Assembly (NCBI RefSeq): GCF_001691415.1
Contig: NZ_LRRR01000014.1
Location: 1-64,000 of the forward strand
Origin: Pararhodobacter sp. CCB-MM2
GTDB taxonomy: Bacteria; Pseudomonadota; Alphaproteobacteria; Rhodobacterales; Rhodobacteraceae
Direction of reading: 5' to 3'
Length of the DNA: 64,000 nucleotides
Positions 17,830 to 26,512 of this stretch are shown here, piece after piece (position 1 is the first letter of the stretch; the number at the start of each line of letters is the position of its first letter). The notes under the pieces were generated by a model. That model was not told the DNA's origin. It ran no database searches and saw only the letters and a program-made list of their open reading frames with translations. Both the position numbers and the translations under genes were made by a program.

Positions 17830-18479
17830 GCCCGACCTCCGGCCCCGAGGCGCTGGTGCGCGACGTGTTGCAGGGCCTTGCCGAGGGCCGCTTCGTGCCG
17901 GGCCAGCGGCTGGCCGAACCCGATCTGATGGCGCGCTACAACCTTGGCCGCTCGACGGTGCGCGAGGGTTTGTCGCGACTGGCGGCCTCGGGGATCGTGG
18001 TGCAAATGCCGCATCGGGGCACGCAAATCCGCTTCCTCAGCCGCCGCGCCGCCGCCGATGTGCTGCGGGTGACGGAGCTGCTGCTGGGACTGGTGGCCCG
18101 GCAGGCAGCCGAGGCCGTCGCGCAAGGGTCGGATCCCGCCACCCTGCTGGCCGCCACCGCCGAGTACGACGCGGCCGAAGGCGATGACCGCCCCCGTGCC
18201 CGCGCCCGCTACTATCGCGCGCTGACCCAGCTGGCCGGCAATGCCGAGCTGGAGCGCCTGCTGCCGACCTTGCAGGTCCATCTGATCCGGGCGCAGTTGC
18301 GGCTGAAACGCCCGCCCGGCCGCGGTGCGCGTGCGGCGCTGATCGCCGCGGTGGCCAAGGGGAACCCCGAGGAGGCCGACAGCGCCGCCCGGCGTCATAT
18401 CAGCAGCCTGATCGACATGTTGCCCGGCCTGCCAGACAGCAGCTTTGCCCCGGACCGGATGCCGGCGCCGCGCGCTTAA
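17826..18479 (+). CDS. GntR family transcriptional regulator (FCD type)
   Basis: A 217-residue regulator. The N-terminal winged helix (about 8-70) contains the [33 protein letters not shown] pattern of GntR proteins in two halves. The rest is an all-helical effector domain of FadR/FCD type (about 75-205). It uses a GTG start overlapping the phosphotransferase stop (GTGA), so regulator and kinase are co-translated. A perfect palindrome at 16755-16771 in the shared divergent promoter region is its probable site. Its stop overlaps that of the convergent Rrf2 gene (TTAA). Confidence 0.88.
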   Translation: MSPTSGPEALVRDVLQGLAEGRFVPGQRLAEPDLMARYNLGRSTVREGLSRLAASGIVVQMPHRGTQIRFLSRRAAADVLRVTELLLGLVARQAAEAVAQGSDPATLLAATAEYDAAEGDDRPRARARYYRALTQLAGNAELERLLPTLQVHLIRAQLRLKRPPGRGARAALIAAVAKGNPEEADSAARRHISSLIDMLPGLPDSSFAPDRMPAPRA

Positions 18480-18946
18480 AGCGTCGCGCTGGGGGCCGTT
18501 ACCGGGGCGCGCTGGCCGACCATGCTGGCACGCTCCAACAGCACTGGCGCGCATTCGGCATGCGACCGCAGCGCGCGCTCCAGCGAGATCTGGTCGAGGC
18601 TGGTGTAAAACGCAGCCTTCGCCACATCGAGCACCGGAAAGACTCCGCAGCGATCCTCGATCAGGCAGCTGGTGCAATCGACGATCGGGCCGTCATTCTC
18701 CATCAGCCGGGCGATCTCGCCGATGGTGATGTCCGCGGCCGGTCTTGCCAACTCAACCCCTCCGGCCCGCCCGCGCGTGCTGGAAAGGATCCCGCCGTCC
18801 ACCAATTGGTTGACGACCTTCATCACGCTGCTGAGCGGGATTTCGTGGGCCCGGGCGATCTCGCCGATCGACACGAGGGTGCCGGGGCGCGTCGCCAGAT
18901 AGAGGCAACTGCGGAAGGCGTAGTCCGTAAACTTCGAAAGGTTCAT
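18476..18946 (-). CDS. Rrf2 family transcriptional regulator (NsrR-like)
   Basis: A 156-residue regulator with an N-terminal winged helix (FTDYAFRSCLYLA, then IPLSSVMKVVNQLVDGGIL). Three Cys follow in the cluster-binding loop: Cys91, Cys94 and Cys100 (C-x2-C-x5-C). NsrR and IscR have C-x5-C-x5-C, so this protein probably binds an Fe-S cluster but with different spacing. Nitric oxide or iron/redox sensing is inferred from family. A perfect inverted repeat at 19013-19032 upstream may be its own operator. The start is the ATG at 18946. Confidence 0.87.
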   Translation of the reverse strand: MNLSKFTDYAFRSCLYLATRPGTLVSIGEIARAHEIPLSSVMKVVNQLVDGGILSSTRGRAGGVELARPAADITIGEIARLMENDGPIVDCTSCLIEDRCGVFPVLDVAKAAFYTSLDQISLERALRSHAECAPVLLERASMVGQRAPVTAPSATL

Positions 18947-19012
18947 GGCGGGACGGTCTGAAACCAGAGGGAAAGGGTCGCAATCGGTAGTCCGGCACGC
19001 TCCCTAATGCGA

Positions 19013-19032
19013 GTCTTTCATTTTGGAAAGAC
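19013..19032. promoter_or_regulatory. Inverted repeat upstream of the Rrf2 gene
   Basis: GTCTTTC-ATTTTG-GAAAGAC is a perfect 7-bp inverted repeat. It lies 67-86 bases upstream of the Rrf2 start in an AT-richer stretch than the surroundings. A -35-like TTGATA lies just upstream of it on the minus strand. It could be an autoregulatory operator. The rest of the 204-base gap shows no gene. Confidence 0.4.
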
Positions 19033-19150
19033 CCTATCAAAGATGAATATGAATTGCGGAATTACCCTGATGCGGGAATGTCACGAAAGGATGTTACCCG
19101 CGCGCCTTCCCGACCCGTCCGAAACAATCGCGCGCGTTGAGCGTGGCCTG

Positions 19151-20524
19151 TTAGCCGCGCCCCGTCAGCCGGTTGCCGATAGCCGCCAGTCGTGACGGCG
19201 GTCCCCCTGCGGCCTCGCTGCGATCCGCCATGGCGAAGAGCTTGTACATCGCGCGGACGCCCAGCCAACGGAAGGGTTCCGGCTCCCATTGGCTGACGCG
19301 GCGATTGACCCAAGGCAGGCCGGTCAGCGGCGTCCGCTTCCCCAGCGCCAGATCGGCCAGCGTCCGACCCGCCAGGTTCGAGGTACTGACCCCGGTGCCG
19401 ACATAGCCACCGGCCCAGCCAATCCCGTCTGCGCCCAGCCCCACCGTCGCGCACCAATCGCGCGGCACGCCGAGGACGCCGCACCACGCATGGTCGATCT
19501 TCGCCTGCCGCGCGGCGGGGAAATGCTTGTGCAGGATCGCCGTCAGCCGCCGCACCGTCTCGGCATCGGGCGTGCCGTCGCGGTCGATCTTCGAGCCGAA
19601 GCGATAGGGCACGCCGCGCGCACCGACGGTGATCCGCCCCTCGCGCGTGCGCTGGCAATAGCAATAGGTATGGTCGAAATCGCCGAGGATCTCGTGCCCG
19701 TCCCAGCCGATCTGTGCCCAGATTTCCGGCGACAAAGGCTCGGTCGCGATCTGCGCCGAATTGAGCGGGAGCCATTTGCGCCGCAGCCCCGGCAGGGTCG
19801 CGGTGAAGCCCTCGGTGCAGCGCAGGATGATCGGCGCGCGGACCTCGCCTGCGGGCGTCGTCACAAGGCGGGGCGCGATGCGGGTGACCTCGGAGGCCTC
19901 GTGGATCGTGACGCCCAGCCGCTCGACCGCCGCGGCCAGACCGCGCACCAGCTTGGCGGGCTGAATGCGCGCGGTGCCGGTCACCACCATCGCGCCCTGC
20001 GCATCGGGGATGGCGACGCGGGCGCGGGTTTCCTCGGCGCCGATGGTGAAGACGCGCCCGCCCTCGCCCCAATTGGCGCGGTGCTTGATCTCGGCCTGCA
20101 GACGCTCCATCTGCGCCGGATTGGTCGCCACCATCAGCTCGTCGCAGCGGCGGATATCGGCGTCGATCCCCTCGACCTCGGCCACGCGGATGACCTCGTC
20201 CACGGTGCCCATCATCGCCTGCACCATGCGGCGTACGGCCTCGACCGACGTCGTCTCGGCATAGCGCTCATGGTTCCACGCGAAGCCGCCCGAAAGCCAG
20301 CCGCCGTTCCGTCCCGAGGCGCCGTAGCCTGCGAAATTCTTCTCGAGGATCGTCACCCGCAGCGCGGGGTCCTGCTGCTTCAGATAATAGGCGGTCCAGA
20401 GGCCGGTATAGCCCGCGCCGATGATGACAACATCGGCCTCGGCCGGCCCCTGAAGCGCGGGGCGCCGGGTCTCGGGCAGACCGATATCGGCGTACCAGAA
20501 CGAGAGTTTGCCCAGGGTCGTCAT
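19151..20524 (-). CDS. FAD-binding oxidoreductase (DAO family, PuuB-like)
   Basis: A 457-residue flavoprotein. The FAD Rossmann motif VVIIGAGYTGLWTAYYL is at about residues 32-48, followed by the GASGRNGGWLSGG segment typical of gamma-glutamylputrescine oxidase/glycine oxidase relatives. The C-terminal FAD-contact region contains WAGGYVGTGVSTSNLAGRTLADL in two blocks. It oxidises an amine or amino acid; the substrate is unknown. Its ATG overlaps the stop of the CoA transferase by 4 bases, so it is the last gene of a tight four-gene unit (23562 to 19151). Confidence 0.86.
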   Translation of the reverse strand: MTTLGKLSFWYADIGLPETRRPALQGPAEADVVIIGAGYTGLWTAYYLKQQDPALRVTILEKNFAGYGASGRNGGWLSGGFAWNHERYAETTSVEAVRRMVQAMMGTVDEVIRVAEVEGIDADIRRCDELMVATNPAQMERLQAEIKHRANWGEGGRVFTIGAEETRARVAIPDAQGAMVVTGTARIQPAKLVRGLAAAVERLGVTIHEASEVTRIAPRLVTTPAGEVRAPIILRCTEGFTATLPGLRRKWLPLNSAQIATEPLSPEIWAQIGWDGHEILGDFDHTYCYCQRTREGRITVGARGVPYRFGSKIDRDGTPDAETVRRLTAILHKHFPAARQAKIDHAWCGVLGVPRDWCATVGLGADGIGWAGGYVGTGVSTSNLAGRTLADLALGKRTPLTGLPWVNRRVSQWEPEPFRWLGVRAMYKLFAMADRSEAAGGPPSRLAAIGNRLTGRG

Positions 20525-21606
20525 CTGAGGTTCAGCCCTTTCAGGATCTCGTCGCGGTGTTGATTGCGTCGCGGGGCCGGGGCGGGTTCACGCGCCTGGC
20601 CATCGAAGCGCGGCGCGGGCCGGGGTTGCAAAGCACCGTCCACCTGCGCCCAGGTCTGCCGCGCGGCGAGATGCGGATCGGCCAGCGCCTCCTCGGGTGT
20701 CAGCACCGGCGCGACGCAGGCATCCGAGCCCGCGAACAACGCGGTCCAGTGATCGCGGGGTTCGGCGGCGAAGATCTCGGTCAGGCGCCGCGTTGCCTCG
20801 GGCCAGCTGGCGGGATCGTTTTGTCTGGCAAATGCCGGATCCGCAGACAGGGACATTTTCGACAAAAACTCGGCGTAGAACTTCGGCTCAAGGCATTGGA
20901 CTGACACAAATCCTGCATCCGCACATTCATAACTGCGCGACCAATGTGGTCCGTCGAGGATCGAGGAACCGCGCTGCGCCCGGAACATCCCGCCCGAACG
21001 CATCAGCATCAACAGCGCCATCATATGCGCCGACCCATCGACGATGGCGGCATCGACCACCGTCCCCTGCCCTGTCCGTCCGGCGCGAATGAGCCCCGCG
21101 AGCATCCCCGCGACAAGGTACATAGCGCCCCCGCCGATATCGCCCACCAGCGTCGGCGGCGTGACCGGCGGCTGCCCGGGCGGCGAGGCATACCACAGGG
21201 CCCCCGACAACGCGATGTAATTGAGGTCATGCCCCGCCTGCAGCGCACGCGGGCCGTCCTGCCCCCAGCCGGTCATCCGCCCGTAGACGAGGCGCGGGTT
21301 CCAAGCGTGGCAGGCCTCAGGCCCCAGACCCAGCCGTTCCATCACGCCGGGGCGGAATCCCTCGATCAGCCCGTCGGCCGAGCGGATCAGCGCCTCCAGC
21401 ACCGGGCGGTCATCGGGCGATTTCAGGTCCAGCGCGATGGTCTTCTTGCCGCGGTCCAGAAGGTTCGTCTCAGGAAGACCCGGCAACGGCGGGCCATCGG
21501 GGCGCTGGACGCAGATCACCTCGGCCCCCAGATCGGCCAATGTCATCGCGGCGAAGGGGCCCGGTCCCAGTCCCTCGATCTCAACGATCCTTATGCCTTC
21601 AAGCAT
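20521..21606 (-). CDS. CaiB/BaiF (family III) CoA transferase
   Basis: A 361-residue enzyme of the family III CoA transferase/alpha-methylacyl-CoA racemase group. The start LEGIRIVEIEGLGPGPFAAMTLADLGAEVI (in two blocks) and the following NLLDRGKKTIALDLK are standard. GHDLNYIALSGALW carries the Asp expected as catalytic residue in the racemase/transferase group. The GPGPFAAM pattern is closer to alpha-methylacyl-CoA racemase. It overlaps the GDPD gene by 8 bases and the FAD oxidoreductase by 4. GGAGGGAAG precedes its ATG. Confidence 0.88.
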   Translation of the reverse strand: MLEGIRIVEIEGLGPGPFAAMTLADLGAEVICVQRPDGPPLPGLPETNLLDRGKKTIALDLKSPDDRPVLEALIRSADGLIEGFRPGVMERLGLGPEACHAWNPRLVYGRMTGWGQDGPRALQAGHDLNYIALSGALWYASPPGQPPVTPPTLVGDIGGGAMYLVAGMLAGLIRAGRTGQGTVVDAAIVDGSAHMMALLMLMRSGGMFRAQRGSSILDGPHWSRSYECADAGFVSVQCLEPKFYAEFLSKMSLSADPAFARQNDPASWPEATRRLTEIFAAEPRDHWTALFAGSDACVAPVLTPEEALADPHLAARQTWAQVDGALQPRPAPRFDGQAREPAPAPRRNQHRDEILKGLNLR

Positions 21607-22366
21607 CCGCTTCCCTCCATTCGCCCCGCGATTGCAACACCGCCTTCAGCAGCGTCGGCCGGTCGGTCATGATCCCGTCGACGCCCATGTCCAGAAGCTG
21701 CCGCATCTCGGCCTCGTCATCCACGGTCCAGACCTGAACCTGTACCCCCCGCGCATGCGCCGCGCGAAGGAAACGCGGCGTCACCACTCGGATCCCCCGG
21801 AACGCCAGCGGCACCTGCACAACCGGGAAGCGCCCATGCCAAATCGGCAGGCCCCAGCCGCGCAGCCAGAGGCCCAACACCCCGCGATGGGCCGGCGACC
21901 AGCTGATACCGTCGCCCAGCAAGCCCCGCAGACGGGCCGTGCGGCGCGGGTCGAAGCAACCGGTTCCGAAGCGCTCGATAGCCCCGGCACGGCGGATCAC
22001 CTGCGCGAGGGGCTCGACGACATCCGGCGCCTTGGGTTCGATGTTGAACAGCGTGTCGGGGAATTCCTCCAGCACCTCGGTCAGCCGGGGGATCGCGGCG
22101 CCGCCATGGGTGCGCAGGCGCTTCAACTCGGCCCAGGTCAGCCGATCGATACGCCTCGGGTCGCCGGTCAGACGGGCGAGCGTGGCGTCGTGATGCACCA
22201 CCACCTCGCCATCCAATGTCAGACGAACGTCCGTCTCCAGATGGCGGTAACCGAGGCCGACGGCATGGGCGAAGGCGGGAAGCGTGTTCTCCTCGTTCTC
22301 CAGCCCGCCGCCACGATGGGCAATGGGAACCGGGCGCGGATGGTCGAGCCAGCCGGGAAGGGTCAT
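21599..22366 (-). CDS. Glycerophosphodiester phosphodiesterase
   Basis: A 255-residue GDPD-family TIM barrel that hydrolyses glycerophosphodiesters to glycerol-3-phosphate and an alcohol. Diagnostic residues are visible: AHRGGG near the start, ENTLPAF, HLETDVRLTLDGEVVVHHD (metal-binding Glu/Asp and catalytic His) and NIEPK. No signal peptide, so it is cytoplasmic. The start at 22366 overlaps the stop of the GT87 gene by 4 bases. Its role next to a CoA transferase and flavoprotein is unclear. Confidence 0.9.
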   Translation of the reverse strand: MTLPGWLDHPRPVPIAHRGGGLENEENTLPAFAHAVGLGYRHLETDVRLTLDGEVVVHHDATLARLTGDPRRIDRLTWAELKRLRTHGGAAIPRLTEVLEEFPDTLFNIEPKAPDVVEPLAQVIRRAGAIERFGTGCFDPRRTARLRGLLGDGISWSPAHRGVLGLWLRGWGLPIWHGRFPVVQVPLAFRGIRVVTPRFLRAAHARGVQVQVWTVDDEAEMRQLLDMGVDGIMTDRPTLLKAVLQSRGEWREADA

Positions 22367-23562
22367 CGCGGGTCCTTTCGGCGCAAGATCCAGATCAACA
22401 GGCCCAGCAGGATCAGATAGGCCACCGCGCCGAACGAGACGAGCGCTTGCAAGCCCTGCGCGCGCTCGTCCAGCGATTGCCCCATGGTGCCGAGCGCGTG
22501 GATCAGGCCCCAGCCGCCGGCGACCCAGCTCAAGGCCAACAGCAGGATACGCTCGGACAGTTGCGTCCGGACGAGGACGTCGCCCGCCACCAGCGCCCCG
22601 CCGACGACAGCCAGCACCATGTCGTAATCGTAGAAATAGGGGCTGATCAGGGTCGAGGCAAAGCAGGCCGTGGCGAGGGTCCAGCGCAGCGGCAAGCCTT
22701 TGCGCAGGGTGACGGCGACCGCGCCGCAGGCCGTCAGCGCCAAGGCCCCCTGCGCCACGATGGCCACGCCGGCGGGCACGCCGAGGCTGTAGAGCAGCGC
22801 GTAGAGCGAGGTCATCCGCACGAAGGGGTAGAAATCCGCGCTGAGTGCCGCGCGGGCGCTGTCCACGCCCTGTCCGAAGGCGGCCCAGATCTGCGGCCCC
22901 AGCACCGCTGTCGCCAGCAGCCCCAGCGCCACGGCCACCGCCACGGCCAGCGCCAGCACCGCCCACCGCGCCCGCAGCAGCGCGTGCAAGCCCACGCCGA
23001 TGCCGAGGTGCGGCTTGATCACCAGCAGGCCCAGCGGCAGGCCCGCCCAGCGGCTGCCGCGCAATGTCAGACAAAGGAAACCGGCGATCAGCGCGCCGGT
23101 GAGGAAGGCGTTCTGGCCGATCGAGGCGTTGATATAGATTGGCAGCGCCCCGGCCAGCAGCACCGCAAAGAACGACGGACCGGCCAGCCGGGCCAGAAGC
23201 CACAGGAACAGCGTCAGCGTCGACAGGGTGAACAGCGCATAGGCGATCCCCCTCGGCAGCAGGGGCAACGGCGCCACCAGAAGGTCGAATTGCGGCGGAT
23301 AGGTCCAGGGCATGAAGGCCTGTTGGCCGGTCAACTCACGTTGGATCGCCGCCATGCGGGCGACGTCATGGGCCTCGGCCGCGCGACCGTCGAGGACCAG
23401 CTGGCCGGTGATGTAGAAGGCGTCGAAATCCGCGAGGATGCCATGGGCCCCCAGTGTGGGCACCGCCGTCGCGCTCTGCCAGATGGTGAGCACGAACAGC
23501 GCGATCAGCACCCCGGCGAGGACGTTGTTGCGCATGCTGCGCGTAATGCCGCCTGCCGCCAT
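22363..23562 (-). CDS. GT87-type (DUF2029) polytopic membrane protein
   Basis: An integral membrane protein of 399 residues with about ten helices. It has the loop acidic residues (ADFDAFYITGQLV) and WTYPPQFDLLVAPL typical of the GT87/DUF2029 family, whose characterised members are polyprenyl-phosphate-dependent mannosyltransferases. Donor and acceptor are unknown here. The start at 23562 is chosen for the Ala-rich N terminus before the first helix; MRNNVL at 23535 is an alternative. It is first in a four-gene overlapping unit. Confidence 0.78.
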   Translation of the reverse strand: MAAGGITRSMRNNVLAGVLIALFVLTIWQSATAVPTLGAHGILADFDAFYITGQLVLDGRAAEAHDVARMAAIQRELTGQQAFMPWTYPPQFDLLVAPLPLLPRGIAYALFTLSTLTLFLWLLARLAGPSFFAVLLAGALPIYINASIGQNAFLTGALIAGFLCLTLRGSRWAGLPLGLLVIKPHLGIGVGLHALLRARWAVLALAVAVAVALGLLATAVLGPQIWAAFGQGVDSARAALSADFYPFVRMTSLYALLYSLGVPAGVAIVAQGALALTACGAVAVTLRKGLPLRWTLATACFASTLISPYFYDYDMVLAVVGGALVAGDVLVRTQLSERILLLALSWVAGGWGLIHALGTMGQSLDERAQGLQALVSFGAVAYLILLGLLIWILRRKDPR

Positions 23563-23719
23563 GCTCTGCCCTGCTCCTGTCACGCGCACCGGGTGTCGCG
23601 CGAAGCCTAGCGGCGGGGGAAGGCTCTGGCAATGCTCAGGAAAAATTGGAACGGAAGGGATGTCAGACAGCCAATCGCCTGACATTCCAAGCCGCCCTAT
23701 GCGCCTTGGAAGGCCGCTG

Positions 23720-24442
23720 TCAGGCTTTCAGCGCCGCCAGTGCCTCGGCAAGGTCCAGCTTGCCGTCATAGAGCGCCCGGCCCGAGATCGCGCCGTTCAG
23801 GGGCGCGCCGGTTTCCTTCAGTGCGATCAGGTCTTCCAGCCGCGAGACCCCGCCCGAGGCGATGACCGGGATCGAGGTCGCCCAGGCCAGCTCGGCCGTG
23901 GCTTCAACGTTCGGGCCCTGCATCGCGCCGTCACGGTCAATGTCGGTGTAGATGATCGCAGCGACGCCCGCGTCCTCGAAGGCGATGGCGAGTTCGGTGA
24001 CCTTGACGTCGGTCTCCTCGGCCCAGCCCTTGGTCGCGACGAGGCCCTTGCGCGCGTCAATCCCCACGGCCACCTGCCCCGGGAAAGCCCGCGCGGCCTC
24101 GCGCACGAGGTCCGGATTCTCGACCGCCACGGTGCCGAGGATCACCCGCGCCAGCCCCTTCGAGAGCCAAGCCTCGATGGTGGCCATGTCGCGGATGCCA
24201 CCGCCCAGCTGGCAGGGCACCTTGACCGTCTTCAGGATCGCCTCGACGGCCTCGGCATTGACCGGCTTGCCGGCGAAAGCGCCATTGAGATCAACGAGAT
24301 GGATCCATTCCGCGCCCTGATCGGCAAAGGCCTTGGCTTGGGCTGCCGGATCGTCATTGAAGACCGTCGCCTTTTCCATCGCGCCCTTGTACAGGCGCAC
24401 GCATTGGCCGTCTTTCAGGTCGATGGCAGGATAGAGGATCAT
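23720..24442 (-). CDS. hisA: HisA, ProFAR isomerase
   Basis: 1-(5-phosphoribosyl)-5-[(phosphoribosylamino)methylideneamino]imidazole-4-carboxamide isomerase, fourth step of histidine synthesis. The 240-residue TIM barrel has the catalytic Asp8 in PAIDLKDG, the phosphate site LGGGIRD, a second Asp in GIDARKG and the IYTDIDRDG motif. The start at 24442 follows a GAGGAT-like site. It is not next to hisF or hisH here, so histidine genes are dispersed (hisD lies at 40685). Confidence 0.95.
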   Translation of the reverse strand: MILYPAIDLKDGQCVRLYKGAMEKATVFNDDPAAQAKAFADQGAEWIHLVDLNGAFAGKPVNAEAVEAILKTVKVPCQLGGGIRDMATIEAWLSKGLARVILGTVAVENPDLVREAARAFPGQVAVGIDARKGLVATKGWAEETDVKVTELAIAFEDAGVAAIIYTDIDRDGAMQGPNVEATAELAWATSIPVIASGGVSRLEDLIALKETGAPLNGAISGRALYDGKLDLAEALAALKA

Positions 24443-24642
24443 GGCGGTCTCCGCTGTTGGCTGAGGCGGATGTAGCGCCCCTGTCCCGCAGATGCAAATC
24501 CCCTGCGCCCGGCGCCGGAAATTGATTGACCACATAGTAAAAAATACAACAAAATCAACAGTAAAGCCGTTTCGCACTTGCAGCGATGGGGTCTCGCCCC
24601 TACACCACCCCATCCCGTAAAGCGGGCATGGAGGATCAGGGA

Positions 24643-24831
24643 ATGGACAGACGCGGGGGCTTCGGCCCGTGGCTGGCGGTGCTGGCGGTATTGGTGGTTC
24701 TGGGCGGTGCGGTGCCCTATGGCGTGCTGGCCGGGCATGAGGGCTGGTTCACCACCCTGTTCTGGCTGGCCTTCGGCGTAGCGGTGATCGTGGTCATCGC
24801 GGCCGGTGTCAAAGGCTGGAGGGATCGCTGA
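24643..24831 (+). CDS. Small membrane protein paired with the symporter
   Basis: A 62-residue protein made almost wholly of two hydrophobic helices ([21 protein letters not shown] in two parts, then [17 protein letters not shown]), with a basic N terminus and a KGWRDR tail. Its TGA shares a base with the ATG of the sodium:solute symporter (TGATG), the layout of small-subunit/SSS pairs such as YhdT-PanF. It probably assists or is part of the transporter. The start at 24643 is behind AGGATCAGGGA; ATG 24628 is an alternative. Confidence 0.7.
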   Translation: MDRRGGFGPWLAVLAVLVVLGGAVPYGVLAGHEGWFTTLFWLAFGVAVIVVIAAGVKGWRDR

Positions 24832-26297
24832 TGCTGTCGCCCCTGACGATCTGGACCGCGATTGCGGTCTTCACCCTGTTCGGCTTGTTCCTTGCGTGGC
24901 GCGCGACCCGTGAAAACGCCGGCACGGCCGAGGATTACTACCTCGGCAGCCGCAATTTCGGCGGTGTCGTGGCGGGGCTGTCCTATGCCGCGACGACCTA
25001 TTCGGCCTTCATGCTGGTGGTCCTCACCGGCCTGACCTATCGCGGCGGCATCGGGGCCTTGGGCTTCGAGCTGATCTATTTCGCCGGCCTCGGCCTGCTG
25101 GTGATCTTCGCGCCGCGCTTCTGGCTGGCAGCAAAGCGCTGGGGCTTCATCTCGCCGGCCGAGATGCTGGGCGCGCGTTATGGCTCCGTCTGGGTGGCAC
25201 GGGCGGCGGCTTTGGTCGGCCTTGTGTTCCTGATGCCCTATTGCACGACGCAGATGGCGGGGATCGGCTTGCTGCTGTCGGGTGTGACCGGCGGTGAAAT
25301 CTCCTTGGTCGAGGCCGTGGCTACCGGTGCTTTGCTGGCGGCGATCTGGACGCTGTTCGCGGGCCTGCGCTCGGTCGCCTGGACCGATGCGGTGCAGGCG
25401 GTGGTGATGCTGGTCTCGGCGGTGCTGGCGATCCTGTTTGCCGTCGCGGCCATCGGCGGCTGGGGCGAATTCGCGCGTGTCAGCATGGAGACGCAGGCCC
25501 AGCGCCTGACGGTCCCCGGCCCCGGTCTGTGGAGCCTCAACACCTTTATCGCCCTGTCGCTGCCCTGGTTCTTCTTCGCGATCTCGAACCCGCAGGTCAG
25601 CCAAAGGCTGTTCATCCTCAAGGACATGGCCTCGATGAAGCGGATGATCTTCTGGGTGCTGGGCTTCGGTCTGGTGTTCACACTGATCGCCGTGACCTGG
25701 GGCTTTGCGGCGTTGCAACTGGCGCCGGGGCTGGAGAACACGGCGACGGCGACGCCCGCCCTGCTGACCTCGGGCGCGATCCCGGTGCCGGTGGCGGTGC
25801 TGCTGATCCTCGGCATCCTCGCCGCGGCGATCTCGACGCTGGATTCCATCGCGCTGACCCTTGCCTCGATGGTGGCGCGGGACGTGTTGAAGGACGCGCG
25901 CCCCTCGGCGCAGATCCTGACGGGCCGCGTGGTGGTGATCCTGGTGATCCTGTTCGCCGCGCTTTTTGCGGTGCAGAAGGCGCAGATCGTCGACCAACTG
26001 GCGGCCTTGTCGGCGGCGGGTCTGATGGTCACCGTGCCGGCCATCGTCGGCGCCTTCTTCTGGCGCCGGGCGACGGCGGCGGGGGCGCTGGCCTCGATTC
26101 TCGGCGGCGCGGCGCTGGCCGTGTGGATGGCGATGATCCAAGGGGTGAGCGTGTTCAACCCGGTGCTGGCGCTGAGCGTGCTGGGCCTGACCGTGGCGCT
26201 GTTCGTGGTGGTCTCGCTGGTGACGAAGCCGAAAGCCACGGCGCTCGATTTCGGCGCCGAGCTGCGGGGCGAGTTGGACCGGCACGGCGCTTGGTAA
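24831..26297 (+). CDS. Sodium:solute symporter (SSS family)
   Basis: Inner-membrane Na+-coupled importer of 488 residues with about 13 helices in the LeuT-type fold. The RATRENAGTAEDYYLGSRNFGG segment (two parts) after TM1 and TTYSAFMLV are SSS landmarks. AISTLDSIALTLASM near residue 335 contains the conserved Ser/Thr-Asp region of the second sodium-site helix. The substrate is unknown (proline, pantothenate and sugar acids are typical in the family). It is co-translated with the small protein upstream and followed by a good terminator. Confidence 0.9.
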   Translation: MLSPLTIWTAIAVFTLFGLFLAWRATRENAGTAEDYYLGSRNFGGVVAGLSYAATTYSAFMLVVLTGLTYRGGIGALGFELIYFAGLGLLVIFAPRFWLAAKRWGFISPAEMLGARYGSVWVARAAALVGLVFLMPYCTTQMAGIGLLLSGVTGGEISLVEAVATGALLAAIWTLFAGLRSVAWTDAVQAVVMLVSAVLAILFAVAAIGGWGEFARVSMETQAQRLTVPGPGLWSLNTFIALSLPWFFFAISNPQVSQRLFILKDMASMKRMIFWVLGFGLVFTLIAVTWGFAALQLAPGLENTATATPALLTSGAIPVPVAVLLILGILAAAISTLDSIALTLASMVARDVLKDARPSAQILTGRVVVILVILFAALFAVQKAQIVDQLAALSAAGLMVTVPAIVGAFFWRRATAAGALASILGGAALAVWMAMIQGVSVFNPVLALSVLGLTVALFVVVSLVTKPKATALDFGAELRGELDRHGAW

Positions 26298-26320
26298 GAT
26301 CAGCCAATTGTTGAAAAAGA

Positions 26321-26343
26321 AGGGGGCCACATGGCCCCCTTTT
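26321..26343 (+). terminator. Intrinsic terminator after the symporter
   Basis: AGGGGGCC-ACAT-GGCCCCCT, or a 9-bp perfect stem if A-T closes, followed by TTTTCC. It lies 24 bases after the symporter stop at a convergent junction with mazG. An A-rich run before it (GAAAAAGAAG) would give U residues on the other strand, so it may work both ways. The rest of the gap to 26512 shows no convincing gene. Confidence 0.85.
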
Positions 26344-26512
26344 CCTTGCGCGGAGCCAAGGCCGGAGGCCGCCGCGCATCGCCGGCGCGCCCCTATGCGG
26401 CGGCGATTTGGTCGGGCTGGGTGCCTAAGGCAGAGGTCGCCCGGACGTGGCTGGCATAAAGCGCGCGGCACAACCCGCGGATCGCCCCCGCGCGCGCCGT
26501 CGCCCCGCGGCT

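Noticed and set aside
19062..19150. Upstream extension or small gene in the Rrf2-FAD oxidoreductase gap
   Set aside because: Frames here are short, with no ribosome site or protein-like composition; the stretch is better explained as promoter DNA.
24717..26471. 584-residue open frame opposite the sodium symporter
   Set aside because: The plus strand encodes a normal SSS transporter with a small partner; the antisense product is highly charged and without family features.
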